From assembly GCA_036513515.1 (NCBI GenBank), contig DATBYW010000141.1:1-7937 (forward strand): a stretch of DNA of 7,937 bases, read 5' to 3'. Position 1 is the stretch's first letter; each line of letters starts with the position of its first letter. The position numbers and the translations under genes are program-made. The notes below the pieces were generated by a model that searched no databases, had not been told where the DNA came from, and saw nothing but the letters and a program-made list of their open reading frames with translations. Below are positions 1-5,913 of this stretch, piece by piece. The DNA comes from Nephthysia sp036513515. GTDB taxonomy: Bacteria; Chloroflexota; Dormibacteria; Dormibacterales; Dormibacteraceae.

Positions 1-771
1 ACTTGCCTCGCGCTCGACGTGGTGCGCTGGTACGACCGCCGGGAGCCCAGGACGCCGCGCTGGGCGCTGTGGTACTCGCTGGGAGTGCTCACCACCCTGC
101 TGGTGCTCGTGGGCTGGGTCACCAATCTGGTCCAGAAGCCCCTGGCGACGATGTTCGGGGGCGGTCTCACGGTCCTCGGCCTGATCGTCGCCTTCCTCAC
201 CTACCGCTACACGCGGCGGCGCCGGCCGGCGGTCTTCCCGCTCTCCTACGGGCCGGGGCACTCGCTGGTCTCGCTCCAGCGGGCCCGTCAGCTGGAGCCG
301 GCCCGGGTCCTGGTGATCCTGCCACGCGACCCCGAGGCTGCCGAGGCGGTAGTCCGCGCCGCGGCGCACAAGGCGCAGGGGCGCCCGGTCGCCTTCCTCT
401 ACCGAGGGGAAGAGGTGCCCGACCGCAGCAACGGCTTCATGGAGATCGCCGATCCCTACCTCAAGGACTACGCCGCCCAGGACGCCTTCGCCCGGGCCGA
501 GAGCCTGGCCCGCAAGGCCATCGGGGATCGCCGCTACATCTACGTCCCGGGAAACCTGCCGCGCGAGGCGATAGGGGCGGTCTGGCGAGAGGTGTTCCCG
601 GCCGAGACGATCCTGGTCGACGGTGACCAGGACGTCCTTCCCTCGCTCGCGCTGGAGCGTGTGCGGCGTGCGTACATCGACGGAACGCAGATCCTGCACC
701 TGGTGACCGGGCGGCTGGCGCGCGCGCCTGCCTCCGAGCCCAGGGTCCCGGTTCAGGCCTCGAGCCGGTAG
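1..771 (+). CDS. Putative APC-superfamily permease, C-terminal part (5' end outside window)
   Basis: The frame is open to the left edge, so this is the last 256 residues of a longer protein; in-frame GTG codons at 19 and 22 are probably internal. Two hydrophobic helices lie at visible residues of about 25-42 and 50-66, separated by a short loop containing NLVQKPLATMFGG and followed by an arginine-rich stop-transfer (RYTRRRRP). A soluble domain of about 170 residues follows, with a beta-strand start (ARVLVILPRD) and alternating alpha/beta pattern resembling a universal-stress-protein-like fold. This is the layout of the end of amino acid/polyamine/organocation permeases that carry a cytoplasmic C-terminal domain; substrate unknown. 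It converges on the two-component operon, overlapping the response-regulator gene by 19 bp at the 3' ends. Proximity to a KdpDE-like pair makes a potassium or osmotic role conceivable, but that is inference. The family call rests on two helices only. Confidence 0.5.
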   Translation, partial: TCLALDVVRWYDRREPRTPRWALWYSLGVLTTLLVLVGWVTNLVQKPLATMFGGGLTVLGLIVAFLTYRYTRRRRPAVFPLSYGPGHSLVSLQRARQLEPARVLVILPRDPEAAEAVVRAAAHKAQGRPVAFLYRGEEVPDRSNGFMEIADPYLKDYAAQDAFARAESLARKAIGDRRYIYVPGNLPREAIGAVWREVFPAETILVDGDQDVLPSLALERVRRAYIDGTQILHLVTGRLARAPASEPRVPVQASSR

Positions 772-1433
772 CCGACCCCGGGCTCGCTCACGATGTAGCG
801 GGGGTGCGAGGGATCGTCCCCCAGCTTGCGTCGCAGCTGGGCGACCACGTAGCGGGTGTTGTAGCGATCGCCGACTGCGTACTCGCCCCAGACCTGGCGG
901 AGGAGGGTCGTGTGGGTGACCGGCTTGCCGGCGTGCAGGGCCAGGTAGCGAAGGACCTCGTACTCGGTGGGGCTGAGGGAGACCGGGCGTCCTTCCACGC
1001 TGACCTGCCGCCGGGCCAGGTCCAGCTCCAGGCCCCCCGCCCGGATCACCGGTTCGCCCCCGGCGATCGCCGCCTGCCGGCGCAGCACCGCACGGATTCG
1101 AGCCAGCAGCTCCTCCATCCCGAAGGGCTTGACCAGGTAGTCGTCAGCCCCTGCGTCCAGGGCGCGGACCTTGTCGCGCTCCCCCGGCATGACGCTGACG
1201 ACGATCACAGCCGCCCGGCCTCGCTCCTGCATGCGAGCGAGGACCTCGAAGCCGTCCATGCCCGGCAGCCCCAGGTCCAGCAGAACGACGTCGGGGCGCC
1301 AGGCGGCCACCTGCGCCAGCCCCTCCTCCCCGGTGGCCACCGCCCGCACCTCGAAGTCGTGATAGCCGAGGCCGGTGCGCAGCGCTCTCCGGATCTCAGG
1401 CTCGTCGTCCACCACCAGCACGCGCCCGCTCAC
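753..1433 (-). CDS. KdpE-like OmpR/PhoB-family response regulator
   Basis: This 226-residue DNA-binding response regulator has a receiver domain at residues 3-118: acidic pair D9/D10 (VLVVDDEPE), phospho-acceptor D53 (LLDLGLPGMDG), switch serine S80 and invariant K102 (YLVKPFGMEELLARIR). The KPFGMEELLARIR stretch is typical of KdpE. A winged-helix output domain occupies about 128-226 (SLSPTEYEVLRYLALHAGKP, VWGEY, VAQLRRKLGDD, VGYRLEA). The start is GTG at 1433-1431, because the receiver begins immediately there and an AGGTGG ribosome site lies 7 nt upstream. The GTG overlaps the kinase stop (GTGA), implying translational coupling with the histidine kinase. It presumably accepts phosphate from that kinase and binds DNA as a dimer. 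Targets are unknown; no kdpFABC genes are in the window. The same frame is open far upstream through the kinase gene, but that extension is a high-GC artefact. Confidence 0.93.
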   Translation of the reverse strand: MSGRVLVVDDEPEIRRALRTGLGYHDFEVRAVATGEEGLAQVAAWRPDVVLLDLGLPGMDGFEVLARMQERGRAAVIVVSVMPGERDKVRALDAGADDYLVKPFGMEELLARIRAVLRRQAAIAGGEPVIRAGGLELDLARRQVSVEGRPVSLSPTEYEVLRYLALHAGKPVTHTTLLRQVWGEYAVGDRYNTRYVVAQLRRKLGDDPSHPRYIVSEPGVGYRLEA

Positions 1434-2914
1434 CGCGCGGCCACCTGCTCCGGCGCGAGGGGGAGGGTGAAGGTGAAGCGCGGCCCTCGCTCCAGGTTCT
1501 CCGCGTGTATCTCGCCGCCGTGCGCCTCGATCACCCGGCGGCAGATCGCCAGGCCCAGCCCGGAGCCGCCCTCCCGGTGGGTGAAGAACTTGTCGAAGAT
1601 CTCGCCCAGCTCGGAGGCGGGAATCGGCGGCCCCTGGTTCTCGACCCAGGCCGTCAGCATGTCTGCAGCCGCCGAGGCGCCGATCAGGATGCCGCCTCCA
1701 GGCTGCGTCCATTCGGCGGCGTTCTCGAGCAGGTTGGTCAGCACTCGCTCGACCTCCAGCTCGCCGGCCAGCACGGGTGGAAGGTCGGGAGCCAGCCGGA
1801 CCTGGACCTGGAAGCCGGCCAGTGTGGGGCGGAGGGCTCCGAGCACCGCGCCCACCATCTCGGGAAACTCCTGCGGCGAGCGTTCGATGGGCAGCCCGGC
1901 CTCCAGCTTCGACATCGTCAGCAGATCGCCGAGCAGCCGGTCCAGGCGCTCGGCCTGGCGGTCCATGCCCGATGCCAGCTCTCGCTGCTCGGGCGCCAGC
2001 CGGGCCTCGGGCATGAGCAGCGTGGTGAGTCCCGCTCGCAAGGAGGTGAGCGGGCTCTTCAGCTCGTGGGAGATCGAGGAGAGGATGGCCGCCTTGAGCC
2101 GGTCGGAGGCCTCGAGGGAGCGGAGGCGCTCCGCCTCCCGGGCGGACCGGCGGCGATCGAGGAGCAGCCCTGCCAACCCCAGGAGGGCGGCCAGCAGTCG
2201 CTCGGTGTCCGGATCCAGCGGCTGGTCTCTGAACTCGATGACCGCCACCCCCCCGGCCACCAGCAGGGCGGCGACGCGGGACCCGGCGGGGAAGGTCCTG
2301 ATCACCTTCAGGCGTCCCCTGTGGAGTGAGGCGCCGCTGTCCTCGCCGCTCTCGTAGGCCCGCCTGGCTCGCTCCAGCTCCGGAGCGCGGAGCGCCGAGC
2401 CTGCCACAACCTGCGGCTCGCCCCCTTCGAACGCAACCAGGCTGATGGCGGCGAGGCCGCCGGTCGCCACCGCTCGCTCGCAGAGCAGCCGGAGCGCGGC
2501 CGCGGCCTCGGGATCCCTGAGCGCGGCGACGGCGACCTCGTTGAGCACCCCCGACTCGCGCGCAGAGGCCTGGGCGCCGGCGCGTTCGGCCGCCAGGGAG
2601 GCGACCAGCCGGCCGCCGAGCACCGCCGCAAAAAGCAGGACGACGAGGTTCAGCAGCTCGCGCGGGGCGCTGATGTAGAGCGTCCCGTATGGCTGTACGA
2701 AGAACCAGTCGTAGGCCCCGAAGGCCAGCACGGCCGCCGCCACAGCGGCCGGCCAGCCCCAGCGGGCGCCCAGCCAGAGCACGAACAGCAGGTAGCAGAC
2801 GGTCAGGTTCGGGATGTCCAGCCAGGGCCGGACCAGCCCGATCGCAGCCGTTATCAGCGCCACGCCGGCCAGGGCCGTGAGATAAGGCACGGCCGCGGGC
2901 CACCACCTTCTCAT
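1430..2914 (-). CDS. KdpD-like sensor histidine kinase (DUF4118 membrane sensor, GAF-like, HisKA, HATPase)
   Basis: This is a 494-residue membrane kinase. Residues 7-108 hold four hydrophobic segments (about 10-28, 36-52, 55-70, 86-106) with a DUF4118/KdpD-like hairpin (YDWFFVQPYGTLYIS at 68-82). Residues about 115-250 are a GAF-like cytoplasmic region. The dimerisation/phospho-acceptor helix has H283 (SISHELKSPLTSL). The ATP domain shows the N box (N394, N398), a G1 box of the VENQGPPIP type (424-432), the F box (FDKFF, 440-444) and G2 (GGSGLGLAI, 449-457). The N-terminal KdpD and USP domains of full-length KdpD (about 900 residues) are absent, so this is the short form. The ATG at 2914 overlaps the upstream gene's stop (ATGA), and its own stop overlaps the regulator's start (GTGA), placing it mid-operon. 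By family it should autophosphorylate in response to potassium, turgor or a related envelope cue and pass phosphate to the 753-1433 product; the signal itself is inference. Confidence 0.92.
   Translation of the reverse strand: MRRWWPAAVPYLTALAGVALITAAIGLVRPWLDIPNLTVCYLLFVLWLGARWGWPAAVAAAVLAFGAYDWFFVQPYGTLYISAPRELLNLVVLLFAAVLGGRLVASLAAERAGAQASARESGVLNEVAVAALRDPEAAAALRLLCERAVATGGLAAISLVAFEGGEPQVVAGSALRAPELERARRAYESGEDSGASLHRGRLKVIRTFPAGSRVAALLVAGGVAVIEFRDQPLDPDTERLLAALLGLAGLLLDRRRSAREAERLRSLEASDRLKAAILSSISHELKSPLTSLRAGLTTLLMPEARLAPEQRELASGMDRQAERLDRLLGDLLTMSKLEAGLPIERSPQEFPEMVGAVLGALRPTLAGFQVQVRLAPDLPPVLAGELEVERVLTNLLENAAEWTQPGGGILIGASAAADMLTAWVENQGPPIPASELGEIFDKFFTHREGGSGLGLAICRRVIEAHGGEIHAENLERGPRFTFTLPLAPEQVAAR
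1441..1446 (-). promoter_or_regulatory. Ribosome binding site for the response regulator
   Basis: On the minus strand AGGTGG lies 7 nt before the GTG start at 1433. It matches five of six bases of AGGAGG and is the only convincing Shine-Dalgarno sequence I found in the window. It sits inside the kinase's last codons and supports the GTG start for this gene. Confidence 0.6.
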
Positions 2915-3612
2915 TCGCTGAGGATAGGGTCTCGCAGGTGGTGGGCCAGCAGGTTCAGGAGCAGGGCGACGAAGGCCAGCAGCGTCGCCTCCAGGAGGAC
3001 CCCGGCTAACACCCCCGGCCAGAAGCCGAGGCGGCCGGCCAGGTCGTGGAGGGCCCCGGAGATGGTGATGGCGGCCAGCTCGGGGACCAGCACGACGGCC
3101 AGCGCGGTGCCGAACCGAGGCCTGAGCAGCTCGAAGGACCGGCGCATCGCGGCCAGCGGGCCCAAACCCTCTGCGACGAGCAGGGGAGGAGCCAGCCCGA
3201 AGAGGGTCGCTGCGATCAGTCCCGGTATCACCAGGAGGAGCAAGCCCGCCAGCGTCAGGGCCACCACCATGAGGTCGGTGGCCGCCAGGCGCAGGTACGG
3301 CACCCTGCGCAGGACCTCGGTGATCGCGGGCGCCGGCCTGCCCTCCATCTCGGTCTCGACCGTGTAGTCGAGGAGTCCCGCGAAGACGAGCATCGCGAAG
3401 GTGGCCGTCCCGCCGCCCAGCAGCAGCGTCACCCCGATGGCCGCCAGCAACCTGGCCGGCGAGGTGGGGCCGAGGTGGTTCACCCAGTTGTTGAGGAGCT
3501 CCTGTACGAGCGTGGAGACGCCGAACACGACGAGCCCCAACGGGATGATGCGCCCGAGGTTTCTCACGAAGACCCGGGCCGCGTCCTGAAACACCCTCAG
3601 AACCAGCCGCAT
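2911..3612 (-). CDS. Polytopic membrane protein of unknown function (UPF0259/GPDPase-membrane-domain-like)
   Basis: This 233-residue integral membrane protein has about five to six hydrophobic segments (about 22-40, 54-80, 111-150, 169-187, 200-222). The pattern LLVIPGLIAA...LAPPLLVAEGLGPLAAMRRSFELLRPRF is typical of the UPF0259 (YciC) / glycerophosphodiester-phosphodiesterase membrane-domain type families: a helix ending in IPG, then an amphipathic helix with (R/K)SxxL(V/L)R. No enzymatic motif is visible. I chose the ATG at 3612 rather than starts up to 3828, because upstream residues are Arg/Pro-rich, non-hydrophobic and overlap tgt. There is no Shine-Dalgarno, and a -10-like CATACT lies 8 nt upstream. 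It is the first gene of the operon; its stop overlaps the kinase ATG in an ATGA, so it is likely made with the kinase and may modulate sensing. Function unknown. Confidence 0.8.
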   Translation of the reverse strand: MRLVLRVFQDAARVFVRNLGRIIPLGLVVFGVSTLVQELLNNWVNHLGPTSPARLLAAIGVTLLLGGGTATFAMLVFAGLLDYTVETEMEGRPAPAITEVLRRVPYLRLAATDLMVVALTLAGLLLLVIPGLIAATLFGLAPPLLVAEGLGPLAAMRRSFELLRPRFGTALAVVLVPELAAITISGALHDLAGRLGFWPGVLAGVLLEATLLAFVALLLNLLAHHLRDPILSE

Positions 3613-3620
3613 GCGGCGCC

Positions 3621-3648
3621 AGTATGCCGGGCGGCCCGGCCGCGACAA
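3621..3648 (-). promoter_or_regulatory. Candidate leaderless promoter of the membrane protein-kinase-regulator operon
   Basis: Read on the minus strand, TTGTCG (3648-3643) and CATACT (3626-3621) are separated by 16 bp, each matching four of six consensus bases. The ATG begins 8 nt after the -10-like box, so transcription would start at or next to the start codon, consistent with the missing Shine-Dalgarno. Prediction by eye only. Confidence 0.4.
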
Positions 3649-3649
3649 T
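3644..3649 (+). promoter_or_regulatory. Candidate -10 box of tgt (leaderless)
   Basis: GACAAT matches four of six -10 consensus bases and lies 6 nt before the GTG start at 3656. No Shine-Dalgarno precedes that GTG. The box overlaps the -35-like hexamer of the divergent operon, so the two promoters would share bases. No good -35 is seen for this direction. Confidence 0.3.
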
Positions 3650-3655
3650 TGCCGG

Positions 3656-4828
3656 GTGTTCGAGTTCAGCGTCCTGGCCCAGGACGGCGCGGCTCGTCGC
3701 GGCCTGATCCGGACCGGCCATGGCGATCTGGAGACTCCCGCCTTCTTCGCTGTCGCGACCCGGGGCGCGCTGAAGGGCGTCGACCCTGCCACCGCCCGCT
3801 CTGCGGGCAGCGCCTCGCTCATCTGCAACGCTTACCACCTGGCCATCCAGCCAGGGCCGGAGTTGATCGAGGCGGCCGGCGGGCTGCACCGCTTCATGGG
3901 CTGGGATGGGGTGCTGGCCACCGACTCCGGCGGCTTCCAGGTCTTCAGCCTCCGCCACGGCCAGGTGGCCGACGAGCTGAAGGGCCGCCGCCGCCTGCCC
4001 CCGGCCGAGGGCGACCCCATCGACGCGGTCCGGGTCGACGAGGAGGGCGCCGACTTTCGCTCCTACCTGGACGGCCGCCGCCACCGCTTCACCCCCGAGA
4101 ACAACATGGCCCTGCAGCGGTCGCTGGGCGCTGACCTGCTCTTCTGCCTGGACGAGTGCACGCCTTTCCACGTGCCGCCCGAGTACACGCGGGCCGCCAC
4201 CGAGCGGAACGCCCGCTGGGCACGCCGCTGTCTGGAGGCCTTCGATTCGCTAGGCATGGGAGAGCGGCAGGCGCTCTACGGGATCGTGCACGGCGGCGTC
4301 TACCCGGAGCTCCGCCGCTTCAGCGCGGGAGCCATGTCCGAGCTGGGCTTCGCCGGTTTCGGGATCGGCGACTGTCTCGGCGAGACCAAGACCGACTGGT
4401 ACGGGCTGGTCGAACTGGTCTGCGGGCTGCTGCCCGCGGAGAAGCCGCGACACCTGCTCGGGGTGGGCGAGCCCGACGATCTGGTGGAGGGAGCCCTGCG
4501 CGGCATCGACAGTTTCGACTGCGCGATGCCGACCCGGATCGCCCGGCACGGCCACGCTCTCCACTTCGGCCTGCCCCGCTGCCGGCTGGACCTGAAGAAG
4601 GCGGAGCGGCGCGGCGAGGACCGCCCCATCGAAGATGGCTGCCCCTGCTCCGCCTGCTCCCGCTTCGGCCGCGCCTACCTGCACCACCTCTTCCGCGCTG
4701 GGGAGATGCTCGGGATCTCGCTTGCGGCTGAGCACAATCTCTCCTTCACCAACCGGCTGATGCGGCGGATCCGAGAGGCGATAAGCGAGGGCCGGCTGGA
4801 GGAACTCCGCCGGGAGGTCAGAAGTTGA
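3656..4828 (+). CDS. tgt: Queuine/preQ1 tRNA-ribosyltransferase (Tgt), variant pocket
   Basis: This 390-residue TIM-barrel enzyme exchanges guanine-34 of GUN-anticodon tRNAs for a 7-deazaguanine base. Family landmarks: N-terminal HGDLETPAFFAVATRG, general acid D90 (ATDSGGFQVFSL), D166 (LDECTP), nucleophile D288 (FDCAMPTRIARHG), and zinc ligands C329, C331, C334 and H360 (CPCSAC ... EHN). The start is GTG at 3656, since VFEFSV begins the usual Tgt N terminus; an in-frame ATG at 3611 would add 15 non-family residues and overlap the divergent ATG. It differs from the Zymomonas enzyme: preQ1-contacting Gln203 aligns with H212 (GIVHGG), and the Gly230-Leu231 loop reads D239-C240 (FGIGDCLGETK). About 20 extra residues, including a basic stretch GRRR, lie near 100-123. 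No queuosine-synthesis gene (queA, C, D, E, F, G) is in the window. Expression probably starts from the 43-bp divergent gap and ends at the palindrome just downstream. Confidence 0.93.
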   Translation: MFEFSVLAQDGAARRGLIRTGHGDLETPAFFAVATRGALKGVDPATARSAGSASLICNAYHLAIQPGPELIEAAGGLHRFMGWDGVLATDSGGFQVFSLRHGQVADELKGRRRLPPAEGDPIDAVRVDEEGADFRSYLDGRRHRFTPENNMALQRSLGADLLFCLDECTPFHVPPEYTRAATERNARWARRCLEAFDSLGMGERQALYGIVHGGVYPELRRFSAGAMSELGFAGFGIGDCLGETKTDWYGLVELVCGLLPAEKPRHLLGVGEPDDLVEGALRGIDSFDCAMPTRIARHGHALHFGLPRCRLDLKKAERRGEDRPIEDGCPCSACSRFGRAYLHHLFRAGEMLGISLAAEHNLSFTNRLMRRIREAISEGRLEELRREVRS

Positions 4829-4829
4829 C

Positions 4830-4895
4830 TAGCAGGTTGATGAAAAAGGCGCCGACGGGGCCGAAGGCCCGTAACCCTTTTTCATCGACCTGCTA
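4830..4895. repeat. 66-bp two-armed palindrome; possible bidirectional terminator or small dispersed element
   Basis: The left arm 4830-4849 (TAGCAGGTTGATGAAAAAGG) and right arm 4876-4895 are 20-base inverted repeats with a single difference, which becomes a G-U pair in RNA. The 26-base centre holds an inner hairpin pairing 4855-4862 with 4866-4872 around a GAA loop (one bulged G). The A5 and T5 runs sit inside the stem, giving a GC hairpin followed about 5 bases later by T5 on both strands. It fills the gap between two convergent genes, so a bidirectional terminator is a natural reading. The long arms, lower GC than the surroundings, and TA at both ends also fit a miniature inverted-repeat element. 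The right arm provides the TAG stop of the 4893-5495 gene. Confidence 0.75.
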
Positions 4896-5495
4896 AGGCG
4901 AGGAGCTGGGCCGGGGTCCCGGAGTGAAGCTGGGCTGCGACGCGGGCGCGGGCGTGGCGGTGGAGGCTGGCTGCGTCGGCCTGGTCGTGTCCGAGGGGAC
5001 GGCGAAGGCCGGATTCGAAGCCGCCGGCGTCGCGACCGGTGATGGCTCCGGCGTCGCCTCCGTGCCCAGGCCGGCGACGGTGGTGCCCGAGCCGGTTCCC
5101 TGGCTGCACCCGCCGACGATGGCGCAGAGCTTCTTTCCGGCCGCCGCCTCCACCCCTGTCACCGCCGCCATGGAGATGATGAAGACGGCCACCACCGACC
5201 CCGCCACGATCAGCCAGTTGCCTCGCAGGTGTGGGCGCCGCCGCACCTGCTCGGCGGACGGGCCCCGCTGTTGAGGCCGGAGGTGCTGTAGCCGGGAGTG
5301 CGTCTTGCGGATGGACAGCGTGTAAAGGGCGGCCCCGACCGGGGCCACGATGCTGGCCACAGCGGTGCCGATGAGCGTGCCCGCGACGCCCAGACGCGAG
5401 GCGACCACCGCCGCGGTGATCGCCGCCAGGCAGCCGGCGATCAGCTGGACGAAGCTGAGCTCGAACTTCGGCGGATCGTTGGTGGTGGTATTCAT
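4893..5495 (-). CDS. Three-helix membrane protein with Pro/Thr/Ser-rich tail, function unknown
   Basis: This is a 200-residue protein. Two Ala/Gly/Val-rich helices (about 14-32 and 36-60, with RLGVAGTLIGTAVASIV between and into the second) are followed by a basic loop at 63-92 (RKTHSRLQHLRPQQRG, RRRP), a third helix at 94-113, then an 80-residue tail rich in Pro, Thr, Ser and Ala, with C124 and C130 near its start. The positive-inside rule puts the basic loop in the cytoplasm and the tail outside, where the two cysteines could form a disulfide. Similar small hypothetical proteins (PKFELSF...LGVAGT pattern) are familiar from actinobacteria, without assigned function. I chose the ATG at 5495; a TTG at 5546 would add 17 residues of no evident function. 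No Shine-Dalgarno is seen. Its TAG stop lies in the right arm of the downstream palindrome. It may be read with the 5614-6395 pair, 118 bp upstream. Confidence 0.75.
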   Translation of the reverse strand: MNTTTNDPPKFELSFVQLIAGCLAAITAAVVASRLGVAGTLIGTAVASIVAPVGAALYTLSIRKTHSRLQHLRPQQRGPSAEQVRRRPHLRGNWLIVAGSVVAVFIISMAAVTGVEAAAGKKLCAIVGGCSQGTGSGTTVAGLGTEATPEPSPVATPAASNPAFAVPSDTTRPTQPASTATPAPASQPSFTPGPRPSSSP

Positions 5496-5587
5496 GGCTG
5501 GCAGCGTGAATACGCCATTGGGCTTCAGCCGGCCGTTGGTGACCAAACGGACGACTCCCTACAGGGCAACCGCGCACGTCGACATTA

Positions 5588-5602
5588 CCCGGTCTGACCG
5601 GG
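5588..5602. promoter_or_regulatory. Perfect 7-bp dyad in the gap before the Pro/Thr/Ser-tail gene
   Basis: CCCGGTCTGACCGGG is a perfect dyad with a one-base centre, in the 118-bp gap between the TfoX-like gene (ends 5614) and the start at 5495. It may be an operator, or a weak 5-bp hairpin after the TfoX-like gene; no T run follows. Such short GC dyads also arise by chance in high-GC DNA. Apart from this, I see nothing convincing in the gap. Confidence 0.25.
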
Positions 5603-5613
5603 CCCGCGACGGC

Positions 5614-5913
5614 CTATCGGGAGGGTAGATTCGTCAGCGGCGGCCCGTCGGGAGTGCGGCGCCGGGCATCAGCGTAGGCGCTGATCCGGCGTCGCTCGTC
5701 AGGGTCGATGGACATCCAGCGCACCCCGCGCACCGCGCCTTCCAGGGCCAGCAGCGAGTTCGCGCAGTCGCGGTCCGGGTTGATCTCGCGGAGCCGCTCC
5801 CAGGCGGCGGTGGCGCCGAGCGCGCGGAGTTCGGTATCGGTGGCGATGCCGGCCGCCTCGAGTTCGCGCGCGAGCTTGGGCCCCACGTTCGGCAGCTGCG
5901 TCAGCTCTCTCAT
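5614..5913 (-). CDS. Stand-alone TfoX C-terminal-domain protein
   Basis: This 99-residue protein matches the TfoX/Sxy C-terminal domain: an N-terminal helix-hairpin-helix (LPNVGPKLARELEAAGI, 7-23), then TELRALGATAAWERLR (27-42) and the family's late motif NSLLALEGAVRGVRW (52-66). The last 25 residues are charged and proline-rich. The N-terminal TfoX domain found in full-length Sxy proteins is absent, as in many stand-alone family members. In gammaproteobacteria Sxy/TfoX controls competence genes with CRP; for isolated C-terminal domains no function is established, so a competence role should not be assumed. Its ATG overlaps the stop of the DinB-like gene (ATGA, 5913-5910) without its own Shine-Dalgarno, so it is probably translated by coupling to that gene. 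Confidence 0.85.
   Translation of the reverse strand: MRELTQLPNVGPKLARELEAAGIATDTELRALGATAAWERLREINPDRDCANSLLALEGAVRGVRWMSIDPDERRRISAYADARRRTPDGPPLTNLPSR

Noticed and set aside
1630..1660. Kinase G1 box reading NQGPP instead of DxGxG, considered as a sign of an inactive kinase
   Set aside because: VxNxGxPIP variants occur in active histidine kinases such as the CusS type, and the H, N, F and G2 boxes are intact.
804..2357. Long open frame on the + strand (517 codons) opposite the kinase and regulator genes
   Set aside because: Its translation is Arg/Ser/Pro-rich with no family motif and it lies antisense to clearly recognised domains; long antisense frames are expected at this GC content.
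1434..2906. Upstream extension of the response-regulator frame through the kinase gene, as if one 717-residue protein
   Set aside because: The extension is Arg/Ala/Gly/Pro low-complexity and out of frame with the kinase domains; the receiver begins at the GTG at 1433 with a good ribosome site.
3611..3655. ATG at 3611 as the tgt start
   Set aside because: The 15 added residues do not match the Tgt N terminus, and the codon overlaps the divergent gene's ATG.
3613..3828. Earlier start for the membrane protein
   Set aside because: It would add 72 polar, Arg/Pro-rich residues overlapping tgt in antisense; the ATG at 3612 has a promoter-like sequence just upstream.
2915..4171. Upstream extension of the kinase frame over the membrane protein and tgt
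   Set aside because: The extra residues match no KdpD N-terminal domain and cross two recognised genes; the ATG at 2914 directly precedes the first membrane helix and forms an ATGA overlap.
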